Below are positions 51,805 through 58,621 of a DNA stretch of 64,000 nt, piece after piece (position 1 is the first letter of the stretch; each line of letters begins with the position of its first letter). Origin of the DNA: Gracilimonas sediminicola (GTDB taxonomy: Bacteria > Bacteroidota > Rhodothermia > Balneolales > Balneolaceae); contig NZ_JANDBC010000001.1 of assembly GCF_024320785.1 (NCBI RefSeq), positions 1,556,001 through 1,620,000 of the forward strand. The letters run 5' to 3'. A program made the position numbers and the translations under genes. The notes beneath the pieces were generated by a model that was not told where the DNA came from, made no database searches, and saw nothing but the letters and a program-made list of their open reading frames with translations.

Positions 51805-51848
51805 GTAACTCAAAAGTTACTTTAATATATATGTAACTTATAAATTAC
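51805..51848. promoter_or_regulatory. Tandem palindromic operators above the ArsR gene
   Basis: Two 16-base sites, GTAACTCAAAAGTTAC (51805-51820) and GTAACTTATAAATTAC (51833-51848), are spaced by 28 bases centre to centre. Both are inverted repeats around a 4-base spacer. The first is 32 nt above the ATG at 51773. They look like ArsR-type operators. Confidence 0.65.
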
Positions 51849-51893
51849 ACAAAATTAAAGTCGGTTTTAAATCCTCAGGTTGGTAGCTGGTAA

Positions 51894-52265
51894 TTAATCC
51901 AGGTCCTGAACAAAGATAATTGCATTATGAGCCGGGGAGTAGAAGCCAAATTCATTGGTTCCCCATGGAGTGTTATCTCTTCGCTTGATGTCGAAGCCTT
52001 GTTCTCTGAACTCTGACTCCAGAGCATCTAAATCATTTACCCAAATTTTGATTTGTTGGGCGGCATCTTTCGCAGGCATGTCCTTTTCAAATTGAAACTG
52101 AAGATGGACATTCTGCCCATCCCGGTGAAGAACGGCATAGTCTAATTTATCGGAATAATTGAGAGAATCGTAAACGTTTTTAAATCCCAGCCGCTCAAAA
52201 AATTCAATTTCGGCTTTCAGGTCATTGGCAGGAAGAACCGGAGATATATTCAGAAAGTTTTTCAT
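51894..52265 (-). CDS. VOC-family (glyoxalase/bleomycin resistance-like) protein
   Basis: A 123-residue protein with the paired beta-alpha-beta-beta-beta unit of the vicinal oxygen chelate fold: ISPVLPANDLKAEIEFFERLGFKNVYDS, then LDYAVLHRDGQNVHLQF, and AQQIKIWVNDLDALESEFREQGFD with YSPAHNAIIFVQ. One or two VOC metal ligands (His/Glu) seem present but the third position is unclear. Family members include glyoxalase I, bleomycin-binding proteins and others. Its start overlaps the MBL lipoprotein gene stop by 4 nt (ATGA). Function unknown. Confidence 0.8.
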   Translation of the reverse strand: MKNFLNISPVLPANDLKAEIEFFERLGFKNVYDSLNYSDKLDYAVLHRDGQNVHLQFQFEKDMPAKDAAQQIKIWVNDLDALESEFREQGFDIKRRDNTPWGTNEFGFYSPAHNAIIFVQDLD

Positions 52266-53194
52266 AGCCGGATGGTTAATCCTTCTGAAGCTACTTTGAA
52301 CCCCAGCTTTTCCATTTTCCTGCGCTCAGGGCTATCCAGAATAAGCGGATTGGTATGGTTAAAATGAATGAACATGACTTTGGCTTTTTCGGATGCGGGC
52401 AGGTCTTTGAAAAGCTCAATGCTTTCCTCTACATATGGATGAGGGATTTCACTCATATCCCGGCCGGGTAGTTCTGCCGCATCATAGAAAGTACCATCAA
52501 GAAGAGCCAGATCAACCCGGCCAATTTCTTCGATGATGTCCCTTTCCCAAATATGCCATTTATTAATATCCGGAATGAAAAGCACATCCTTATTTGGGGA
52601 ACTGATTCTATAGCCCACCGTTTCCGAGTATTCATCCCGATGAGGAACTAAAAACGGGGTAACAGACAGATGTGGCGTTAGTTGGATGGTAGAATCAGAA
52701 CGGAGTACTTGCAAGGAGATATTACCCATGGTAAACAGTTGGCTCCATGGCCCGTTGGTTTCCAGATAGGATTTCATCCGTGGCATGGCATAAACCGGTA
52801 CTTCTGATGCACCCATTACCTCATGACCGAGATACATCAACCCCGTATAGTGACCAATGTGTGCATGAGTTAAAAACACCCCGGAAAGATCGTCATTGCG
52901 GGAAGTTTTTTTAAGCTGATGCAATTGGGCGGTGAAATCAGGAGCGGCTTCAAACATCCAGTTTTGACCGGTGGATTGGTCGGTTAATCCCAGACTTACA
53001 ACATGCCGTTTCTTTACCTCTCCATCCCAAAATTGTTGGCAATGCACTTTTTGGCAATCAGACTGCGGGAAACCGGCATCCTGTGCAATGCCCAAAATGG
53101 TGATGAACTGTCCAGTCTGTTCTGTTTCATCAGGAGTGGACTTTTCGGTGCACCCGGAAATAAAAAGCAGGGATAAAAGTAAATATCTGATCAT
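52262..53194 (-). CDS. MBL-fold lipoprotein, PqqB-like
   Basis: From the ATG at 53194 the protein is 310 residues with a lipobox FISGC (Cys15 region). It keeps the PqqB-like start LGIAQDAGFPQSDCQKVHC and the metallo-beta-lactamase fold with THAHIGHYTGLMYLGHE, but the canonical HxHxDH is HAHIGH, with Gly at the Asp position. Other ligand-like residues are PHRDEYSETVGY and IPDINKW. PqqB works in pyrroloquinoline quinone synthesis or repair; none of the other pqq genes is here, and the protein is lipid-anchored outside the cytoplasm, so a pqq role is unlikely. An unusual extracytoplasmic MBL hydrolase. Confidence 0.75.
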   Translation of the reverse strand: MIRYLLLSLLFISGCTEKSTPDETEQTGQFITILGIAQDAGFPQSDCQKVHCQQFWDGEVKKRHVVSLGLTDQSTGQNWMFEAAPDFTAQLHQLKKTSRNDDLSGVFLTHAHIGHYTGLMYLGHEVMGASEVPVYAMPRMKSYLETNGPWSQLFTMGNISLQVLRSDSTIQLTPHLSVTPFLVPHRDEYSETVGYRISSPNKDVLFIPDINKWHIWERDIIEEIGRVDLALLDGTFYDAAELPGRDMSEIPHPYVEESIELFKDLPASEKAKVMFIHFNHTNPLILDSPERRKMEKLGFKVASEGLTIRL

Positions 53195-53230
53195 GAAGGA
53201 ATGAAGCAAAAAGAGGGGTGAATTCAAAGC

Positions 53231-53337
53231 AACCTTTCAGCGTCCGTAGGTCTTGGAAGCGTTGCGGTGTTTGCAAAGGGATAGAGAGCTGTAATCAGCC
53301 ATCGAGCGCTCCAAGGACCCTCGGACGCTTGGAGGTT
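53231..53337. repeat. Large imperfect inverted repeat (about 31-bp arms)
   Basis: Arm 53231-53261 (starts AACCTTTCAGCGTCCG) pairs with 53307-53337 (CGCTCCAAGGACC ... GGAGGTT) with about 80 percent matches. It lies between two divergently read genes, unlike most other hairpins here, and carries AGCGTCCG/CGGACGCT cores of the 10125/33966 family. Confidence 0.7.
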
Positions 53338-53420
53338 CTTGAGAGTAGCTGAAAAAAATGAAAGTTTTCAGAAATAATTACTACACTCCCACAGTCATTT
53401 TTTGATATAATCGGATCCTT

Positions 53421-53768
53421 ATGCTGCTGACCATTCTTATTCTTATAACGGCCTTTCTGCTGAATCTCTTTTTGCCCTGGTGGAGTATCGCCATACCGGG
53501 GCTTGTGTTTGGCTGGTGGTTTAATGAAAAGGCAGGTCCGTCTTTTGTATTTGGTTTCGTGGCGCTGTTCATTCTTTGGGGCGGGCAGGCTCTATACGTT
53601 CACTTTGCCAACGATGCCATACTTTCAACCCGTATTGCCGAAATGCTCCAGGTTGGCTCACCGTTGGTTGTGGTTCTGATCACCGGGGTGTTAGGAGGAT
53701 TGGTAAGTGGCTTGGCAACCTTGACTGGTGCTTTGGTTCAGAATAAACCCCGGCAATTCAATTCCTGA
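53421..53768 (+). CDS. Small membrane protein
   Basis: 115 residues almost entirely hydrophobic, with about four membrane helices: MLLTILILITAFLLNLFL, SIAIPGLVFGWWF, FVFGFVALFILWG and a last SPLVVVLITGVLGGLVSGLATLTGAL. No motif that I recognise. Close upstream of the start lies a TATAAT sequence (53406-53411). It has no operon partner except possibly the lipoprotein gene 67 nt below. Function unknown. Confidence 0.6.
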   Translation: MLLTILILITAFLLNLFLPWWSIAIPGLVFGWWFNEKAGPSFVFGFVALFILWGGQALYVHFANDAILSTRIAEMLQVGSPLVVVLITGVLGGLVSGLATLTGALVQNKPRQFNS

Positions 53769-53835
53769 TCGCATGTACATGTAATTTCATCAAACCCTGA
53801 AAAGCGATATCTCTACTTGAAAAAAGAGGTGCCCG

Positions 53836-54252
53836 ATGCAATTACGATTTATTTTCCTATCCCTTATTCTTCTCACTTTATTTATAGCCGGATGTGCTAC
53901 ATCTTATCACCCTGAAAACTGGCGAGGCTATGGTTTTACCGAGAAGCAGCTTTCCGAGCAAAGCTATTTGGTTTCCTTTAGCGGAAACTCCCGCACTTCG
54001 CCAACTGATGTGCAGCACATGTTACTCCGTCGCTGTGCAGAACTCACCATACAGAATGGCTTCAGTTATTTTTTAATTCTGGACAAAGACTCGGATAAAA
54101 AATCTGAGATTTCATACAGTGAAATTTCGGAGGAGTACGATCACAGCGAATCATTCACGAAATCCGTTCAGATCTATATGGCTCACGAAAAGGAAATCAG
54201 TCCCGAGGGACGCCCAAAAGCAATTAATGCCGGTATTTACCTTCGGGATTAA
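53836..54252 (+). CDS. CC0125/CC1285-type lipoprotein
   Basis: A 138-residue lipoprotein with lipobox LFIAGC (Cys20). The mature start CATSYHPENWRGYGFTEKQLSEQSYLVSFSGN and the segment LRRCAELTIQNGFSYFLIL fit a widespread lipoprotein family of unknown function (CC0125/CC1285). The ribosome site is GAGGTGCCCG above the ATG. No partner enzyme. It is convergent with the NTF2-like gene at 54264, only 11 nt away. Confidence 0.7.
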   Translation: MQLRFIFLSLILLTLFIAGCATSYHPENWRGYGFTEKQLSEQSYLVSFSGNSRTSPTDVQHMLLRRCAELTIQNGFSYFLILDKDSDKKSEISYSEISEEYDHSESFTKSVQIYMAHEKEISPEGRPKAINAGIYLRD

Positions 54253-54263
54253 TCGTCAGAAGA

Positions 54264-54692
54264 TTATTCCTTGTTACCATAAAAAGGACGGCCGGTATAG
54301 GTTTTATGGATGATTTTCCAGCCCTCTTTTAACTTCAGGAGCAGGAAGTAATCGGTATATACACCACGATTCGGCATCACAATTTCAACTTTAGCGGTTG
54401 CTGCATCGTTTTCATGATCGATGGAAATAATCCGGCCAATGCGGTTGCTTTTTCGTCCTTCCCGGAATCCCGAAATATAATCCTGGCCATCCCAAACCCT
54501 GAGGCTGTCGTCACCAATCACGGTATATAAATTAAAGTCGGGATGAAAAGCCTTATGCAAGCGGTCCGGTTCTCCGTTGGCAGTTCCTTCTATATAATCA
54601 GTTAGGGTTTCCTGGATGAGTTCTAATTCTGTTTGAGCGAAAGCGGTAAAGCTGATAAATGAGCAGATTAATAACAGGCTAAGTTTTTTCAT
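54264..54692 (-). CDS. Exported NTF2/SnoaL-like protein (lumazine-binding-like)
   Basis: A 142-residue exported protein with signal peptide (to TAFAQ). The mature part has the cone-shaped NTF2 pattern: LIQETLTDYIEGTANGEPDRLHKAFHPDFNLYTVIGDDSLRVW, then ATAKVEIVMPNRGVYTDYFLLLKLKEGWKIIHKTYTGRP. Bacteroidota have many such Lumazine_bd_2/DUF4440-like proteins with no known reaction. It may bind a small ligand or work as an isomerase. Convergent with the CC0125-type gene. Confidence 0.72.
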   Translation of the reverse strand: MKKLSLLLICSFISFTAFAQTELELIQETLTDYIEGTANGEPDRLHKAFHPDFNLYTVIGDDSLRVWDGQDYISGFREGRKSNRIGRIISIDHENDAATAKVEIVMPNRGVYTDYFLLLKLKEGWKIIHKTYTGRPFYGNKE

Positions 54693-54866
54693 GGCGAATT
54701 GAGGTTAGTACATGATTAGGTAAATCTTTACATCAAGAACGACCTACGGACAGAGGCATTAATGGTTTCGGGTTGGCGACTAGGGGATTTTGTACAAATA
54801 CTAATCTTGATGCTCTTTATAAAATACCTTTTGTCAATTTCAGCCGCCTTTCGTTTCTTTGCAGCC

Positions 54867-56051
54867 ATGGATAAAAAGATCCCTGCCCACATACTTCCTG
54901 TAATTGTACTGGCCCAGTTTGCCGGCACTTCACTCTGGTTTGCGGGTAATGCCGTGGTGGATGAGTTGATCCTTACGTTGGCCCTCCCGGAATTATTTGT
55001 GGGATATATAACTATGGCGGTACAGGCGGGGTTTATTGCCGGAACACTGCTCTTTGCTTTCTTAAATATTGCAGACCGGTTTTCGCCGGTGAGAGTGTTT
55101 CTATTTTGTGCTCTTGGGGGATCTGCAGCTAACCTGTTGGTGATGGGATCAGCATCGGGGTTGGGTATAATCGCTGCCCGTTTTGTAACCGGATTCTTTT
55201 TAGCCGGCATCTATCCGGTGGGGATGAAAATAGCTTCTGATTGGCATAAAGAGGGGTTGGGAAAGGCGCTGGGTTACCTGGTTGGAGCCCTGGTTGTGGG
55301 AACAGCATTTCCTCATCTTCTGAAATTTATGGGCGGAGAGCTCCCTTGGCGCTATGTGATTGCAGGCACCTCGGTAATAGCTTCAGGCGGTGGATTGCTT
55401 TTGTTCTTTACCGTGCCCGAAGGACCGAACAGAACGCCATCGGCAGGGTTTAAATTTGATGCCGGCGCCATCCTGAAACTGTTCAGGAATACGAATTTCA
55501 GGTCGGCCGCTTTCGGGTATTTTGGTCACATGTGGGAGCTATATACTTTCTGGGCGTTTGTACCGGTAATGCTTGCATGGTATGCCTTACAAAATAATCA
55601 GCCGGATCTTTCAGTTTCATTCTGGAGCTTTGTGATTATAGGGGTTGGTGGTATCAGCTGTGCCATAGGAGGGTATTGGTCGCTAAAGAAAAGCAGTAAG
55701 TGGGTATCAAAAATTTCATTAGCCGGCTCGGGGCTGTGTTGTCTGCTCATTCCTTTCTCCTTCAACCTTCCTCTCGCATTATTCCTGGTGGTACTTATCA
55801 CTTGGGGAGTATTCGTAATTCCTGACAGCCCCCAGTTTTCAACAATGGTGGCCCGGTCTTCAGAGTCCTCCTATGTAGCTACGGGCTTGACGATTGTAAA
55901 CAGTCTGGGTTTTGCAATTACTATCGTTAGTATTCAACTGGTAAACCTGAGCTGGTCGGCTACCGATAGCCCGTATGTTTTTTGGCTGATGGCATTCGGC
56001 CCGTTAATGGGATATTGGGCGATAAGTGCTTACAAAGGGACGGAAAACTGA
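54867..56051 (+). CDS. MFS transporter
   Basis: Inner-membrane secondary transporter with about 12 membrane helices. I place the start at the ATG 54867 (MDKKIPAHILPVIVLAQFAGTSLWFAGNAV), giving 394 residues; an earlier in-frame ATG adds 35 residues with an extra hydrophobic stretch and no ribosome site. Loop 2-3 has LNIADRFSPVRVFL in place of the usual GxLaDRxGrR. The C-terminal half continues GYFGHMWELYTFWAFV and SPQFSTMVARSSESSYVATGL. Similar to the CynX/cyanate-type or YnfM-type group; substrate unknown. Confidence 0.82.
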   Translation: MDKKIPAHILPVIVLAQFAGTSLWFAGNAVVDELILTLALPELFVGYITMAVQAGFIAGTLLFAFLNIADRFSPVRVFLFCALGGSAANLLVMGSASGLGIIAARFVTGFFLAGIYPVGMKIASDWHKEGLGKALGYLVGALVVGTAFPHLLKFMGGELPWRYVIAGTSVIASGGGLLLFFTVPEGPNRTPSAGFKFDAGAILKLFRNTNFRSAAFGYFGHMWELYTFWAFVPVMLAWYALQNNQPDLSVSFWSFVIIGVGGISCAIGGYWSLKKSSKWVSKISLAGSGLCCLLIPFSFNLPLALFLVVLITWGVFVIPDSPQFSTMVARSSESSYVATGLTIVNSLGFAITIVSIQLVNLSWSATDSPYVFWLMAFGPLMGYWAISAYKGTEN

Positions 56052-56114
56052 ACAACCATGCCTAATTTCTTTTCGGGGCTGATTGACATATTCAGTATGG
56101 GAATTGCGGATTAA

Positions 56115-56146
56115 ACGGATTAGGTAATTTTGAATGAATAATCCGT
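56115..56146. repeat. Short inverted repeat at the MFS/vapC convergent spacer
   Basis: ACGGATTA (56115-56122) and TAATCCGT (56139-56146) form an 8-bp stem with a 16-nt loop. Text of the type AATCCGYGTAAATC is common in Bacteroidota intergenic repeats. The two genes converge here. Confidence 0.5.
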
Positions 56147-56207
56147 GTAAATCCAGACATCCGCTTAATCAGTGATTCAGGTTTTTGCCGCAAGAAGCGG
56201 GATATAT

Positions 56208-56597
56208 TTATTGGGGAAATAGATCAAAATTCAGGTGGTTTTGCAACAGCTTGAAGTGCTTGTCTAAGCTAAAAAGCGATAGTTTTTCTTCTATTACTTG
56301 CTGCATGATCATCAAATCAGGGATACCCACTTTGTTAACACCCCTCTCAAGGTTCATAAGCTGATACCTGCGAATAATTTCCCAGTCGATTTTTAAAGGT
56401 ATCATTTCGATAGCTTCCAACCCTTCCAAAACCTCACTTTCTCCCTGTTTTAGTAATTCCGGTGCCAATTCTGTTAGTATAATCTCATTAATGCAGACCA
56501 GATTTTCTTCAATCAAACGATCAAGTGCCGGAATATTTCCAGATTTGAAATATTCAATCCAAACCGAGCTGTCCACAAGCACCATGTATTTTGACAT
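56208..56597 (-). CDS. vapC: VapC-family PIN toxin
   Basis: A 129-residue PIN ribonuclease toxin. LVDSSVWIEYF carries the first Asp (about residue 8), NEIILTELAPEL the Glu and GIPDLMIMQQVIEEKLSL the third acidic residue; LFSLDKHFK is the C-terminal Asp signature. VapC toxins cut tRNA or rRNA and are neutralised by VapB. Its ATG (56597) overlaps the vapB stop by one base. A second ATG four codons in (MVLVDSSVW) would also give a full domain. Neighbour context is non-mobile. Confidence 0.92.
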   Translation of the reverse strand: MSKYMVLVDSSVWIEYFKSGNIPALDRLIEENLVCINEIILTELAPELLKQGESEVLEGLEAIEMIPLKIDWEIIRRYQLMNLERGVNKVGIPDLMIMQQVIEEKLSLFSLDKHFKLLQNHLNFDLFPQ

Positions 56598-56791
56598 TAT
56601 TCACGATCCCTCAGTGTATCCAGGTTGATATTAAGGTTGATGGTGCCTTTGTGTGAAATCAGCCGCTTCCTTTTTTCGTGATCAATTTGCTGCTGCAGGG
56701 CATCACGGATAAGCTGACTTTTGGTTTTAGCACCCGTCACCTTCATGGCTTCTTCCATCAGTTTTTCAGGTATTTCTAACGTTGTTCTCAT
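56597..56791 (-). CDS. vapB: VapB-family ribbon-helix-helix antitoxin
   Basis: A 64-residue protein of the ribbon-helix-helix type: RTTLEIPEKLMEEAMKVTGAKTKSQLIRDALQQQID, with strand then two helices, followed by a C-terminal tail (LNINLDTLRDRE) that wraps VapC. It binds its own promoter as a dimer. A TATGTA-gtta-TACATA palindrome lies 8 nt above its ATG (56799-56814) and a second AT-rich palindrome follows, which is where it would bind. Overlaps vapC by one base. Confidence 0.9.
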   Translation of the reverse strand: MRTTLEIPEKLMEEAMKVTGAKTKSQLIRDALQQQIDHEKRKRLISHKGTINLNINLDTLRDRE

Positions 56792-56798
56792 AATATTC

Positions 56799-56814
56799 TA
56801 TGTAGTTATACATA
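56799..56814. promoter_or_regulatory. Candidate VapB autoregulatory operator
   Basis: TATGTA-GTTA-TACATA is a perfect 6-bp inverted repeat beginning 8 nt above the vapB ATG. Ribbon-helix-helix antitoxins normally bind such a site overlapping their promoter. A neighbouring TATATGCATA (56819-56827 region) could be a second site. Confidence 0.55.
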
Positions 56815-57173
56815 ATAATATATGCATAATACTTTTTCAGTTCATAAATAGCAAAGCAACTTATGAGAATTCTACACCGAGGCTTTTTCGGATTAAGGGA
56901 TTTCGCTGATTTCTTTGGACTAATCTGCGTTAATCTAAAAATCTGGTTAATCAGCGTTTCAATTACTATGTGGCTGAAGAAGTGAAGCATATATGTACCC
57001 AAAAATTATTACCAATTAACCTAAAAAACCGGAAACTTGCTCTAGCCAACGAAATATTGATTAAAACACAGAATCAAAATTGAATCCAATCTTCGCACTG
57101 CGTATCTTAGGAAAACTTCAAACAAGCTTTTGACTCACATTACCATTTTAGCAATCCATAGTTTTGAAGCACT

Positions 57174-57326
57174 GCCACCGCGCACCCAAAAATGGAGGTC
57201 GCGCGATTGATGGCATTTCCATTTCCCAATATCATTTTCAAAATCCGGCGCGGTATTCGCAGTCGGATTTTTTTTGACCTGAAAATTTTATCGAACGCCT
57301 TTCCTGTTGCAAACACCGTGTTTGTG
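57174..57326 (+). promoter_or_regulatory. Possible attenuation leader of carAB
   Basis: Three stem-loops precede carA: (1) 57174-57214, GCCACCGCGCACC paired with GGTCGCGC..GATGGC around AAAAATGG; (2) 57241-57275, AAATCCG-GCG-CGGTATT-CGC-AGT-CGGATTT followed by a run of T to 57275, an intrinsic terminator 97 nt above the carA ATG; (3) 57311-57326, CAAACAC-CG-TGTTTG. A terminator that far above the first structural gene of a pyrimidine operon suggests attenuation. I cannot see the sensor. Confidence 0.55.
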
Positions 57327-57371
57327 ACCTCTTATCAACCAAACTCACTAAACCCGAAATACATCTAATCC

Positions 57372-58475
57372 ATGTCACTACGCCCACAGAAAAAAGCCAT
57401 ACTTGCACTCAGCGATGGTACCGTTGTTCACGGCCAGGCCGTTGGACACGAAGGAATAACCGGTGGCGAGTTGTGCTTTAATACCAGCATGACCGGCTAC
57501 CAGGAAATTTTCACCGACCCGAGTTACTATGGTCAGCTTATGATGATGACCTACCCGCACATTGGAAATTACGGAACCATGCCCCGGGATGATGAAGCCC
57601 GAAAGGTGATGGTGGCCGGAGTTATCACCCGAGCCTTTTCATGGGAATATAGCAACCCCATGGCCGACCGAAGCCTTCAGGAATATCTCGAAGACAATGA
57701 AATTACCGGAATATCAGGTGTGGACACCCGTAAACTGGTTCGTCATATCCGGGAAAAAGGAGTAATGAATGCCGTAATCTCCAGTACTGAGCTTGATGAG
57801 GACAAATTAGTTCAAATGGCAAAAGACTGGGACGATATGGAAGGCCTGGAGCTGGCTTCAAAAGTAACCCGGTCGGAGGCTCAAACGGTAAACGGAGAAG
57901 ACGAATATCGTGTAGCTGCATTTGATTACGGCATCAAACAAAACATTATTAACAACCTGAACGAGCGAGGATGCACACTCCGGGTATTTCCGGCCAAAAC
58001 TCCGGTTGAGGAAGTGGAAGCCTGGGAAGCAGATGGATACTTTTTCTCGAATGGTCCGGGAGACCCAACCGCAACAGCGGAGTATGCTCTTGAAGTGGTT
58101 GACTTCGCCAAGAAAAGCGGAAAACCGGTCTTTGGGATTTGCCTCGGCCACCAGCTGATGGCGCTGAATGAAGGCCTGAAAACCAAGAAAATGTTTGTCG
58201 GTCACCGCGGGGCTAATCAACCCGTAAAAAACCTGAGTACAGGTCTGGTTGAAATATCAACTCAGAATCATGGTTTTGCTGTAGATGAAGACTCCCTGGA
58301 CGACAAGATCGCCGAGGTTACCCATGTAAACCTGAATGACGGGACTATTGAAGGGCTGAAGTTCAAAAATTTCCCCGGCTTCTCGGTGCAATATCACCCC
58401 GAAGCATCCCCCGGCCCGCATGACTCAGCCTACCTGTTCGATCAGTTCATCGATATGATGAAAGAACAGAAGTGA
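57372..58475 (+). CDS. carA: Carbamoyl-phosphate synthase small subunit
   Basis: The glutaminase subunit that feeds ammonia to CarB, for arginine and pyrimidine synthesis. It is 367 residues (E. coli 382): the N-domain has ALSDGTVVHGQAVGHEG, TGYQEIFTDPSYYGQ; the class I amidotransferase domain has Cys in PVFGICLGHQLMALN and His/Glu in VQYHPEASPGPHDSAYLF. It starts at ATG 57372 with no strong ribosome site. The 5' leader carries an attenuator-like structure. A 146-bp spacer separates it from carB. Confidence 0.97.
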   Translation: MSLRPQKKAILALSDGTVVHGQAVGHEGITGGELCFNTSMTGYQEIFTDPSYYGQLMMMTYPHIGNYGTMPRDDEARKVMVAGVITRAFSWEYSNPMADRSLQEYLEDNEITGISGVDTRKLVRHIREKGVMNAVISSTELDEDKLVQMAKDWDDMEGLELASKVTRSEAQTVNGEDEYRVAAFDYGIKQNIINNLNERGCTLRVFPAKTPVEEVEAWEADGYFFSNGPGDPTATAEYALEVVDFAKKSGKPVFGICLGHQLMALNEGLKTKKMFVGHRGANQPVKNLSTGLVEISTQNHGFAVDEDSLDDKIAEVTHVNLNDGTIEGLKFKNFPGFSVQYHPEASPGPHDSAYLFDQFIDMMKEQK

Positions 58476-58515
58476 ACATTGAACAAGGAACATCGAACAT
58501 TGAGTGCAGAACGAG
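58472..58515. repeat. GAACATTGAAC-type dispersed repeat between carA and carB
   Basis: GAACATTGAACAAGGAACATCGAACATTGAGTG begins at the carA stop region; it is a good copy of the text also found as an inverted form at 38390-38425 (ACATT-AAATGTTGAGTGTTCCTTGTTC) and near 37585. It separates two genes of one operon, so it is transcribed. Confidence 0.65.
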
Positions 58516-58621
58516 GATTGACGAGGGGTCTAAAGGCAAACGAAAAACATCAATGATCTTTAGCCTGTCAATTACTTAAAACGAATAACTACCAACGAAT
58601 TAACAAATAACGAAACAAACA

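Larger units (their letters stand above)
56792..57371. other. 580-base gene-free stretch between vapB and carA
   Basis: I see no gene here. From vapB outward: the VapB operator palindrome at 56799-56814; an AT-rich segment; CGCTGATT/AATCAGCG inverted repeat (56904-56911 and 56949-56956); then three stem-loops before carA at 57174-57214, 57241-57275 and 57311-57326. The last part is likely the carAB leader (see separate entries). Confidence 0.6.

Noticed and set aside
53406-53411. TATAAT as promoter for the small membrane protein
   Set aside because: Only 9 nt above the ATG, leaving no leader, and Bacteroidota use TAnnTTTG; kept only as a note.
56766-57002. 78-residue minus-strand frame above vapB
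   Set aside because: Overlaps the vapB start in another frame, AT-rich, spans the operator palindrome; no motif.
57174-57326. Known riboswitch or PyrR-type site in the carA leader
   Set aside because: I could not match it to any aptamer or to the PyrR consensus; only stems and a T-run are visible, so no class is named.
57378-58220. Long minus-strand frames under carA
   Set aside because: Antisense shadows of a highly conserved gene; no family pattern.
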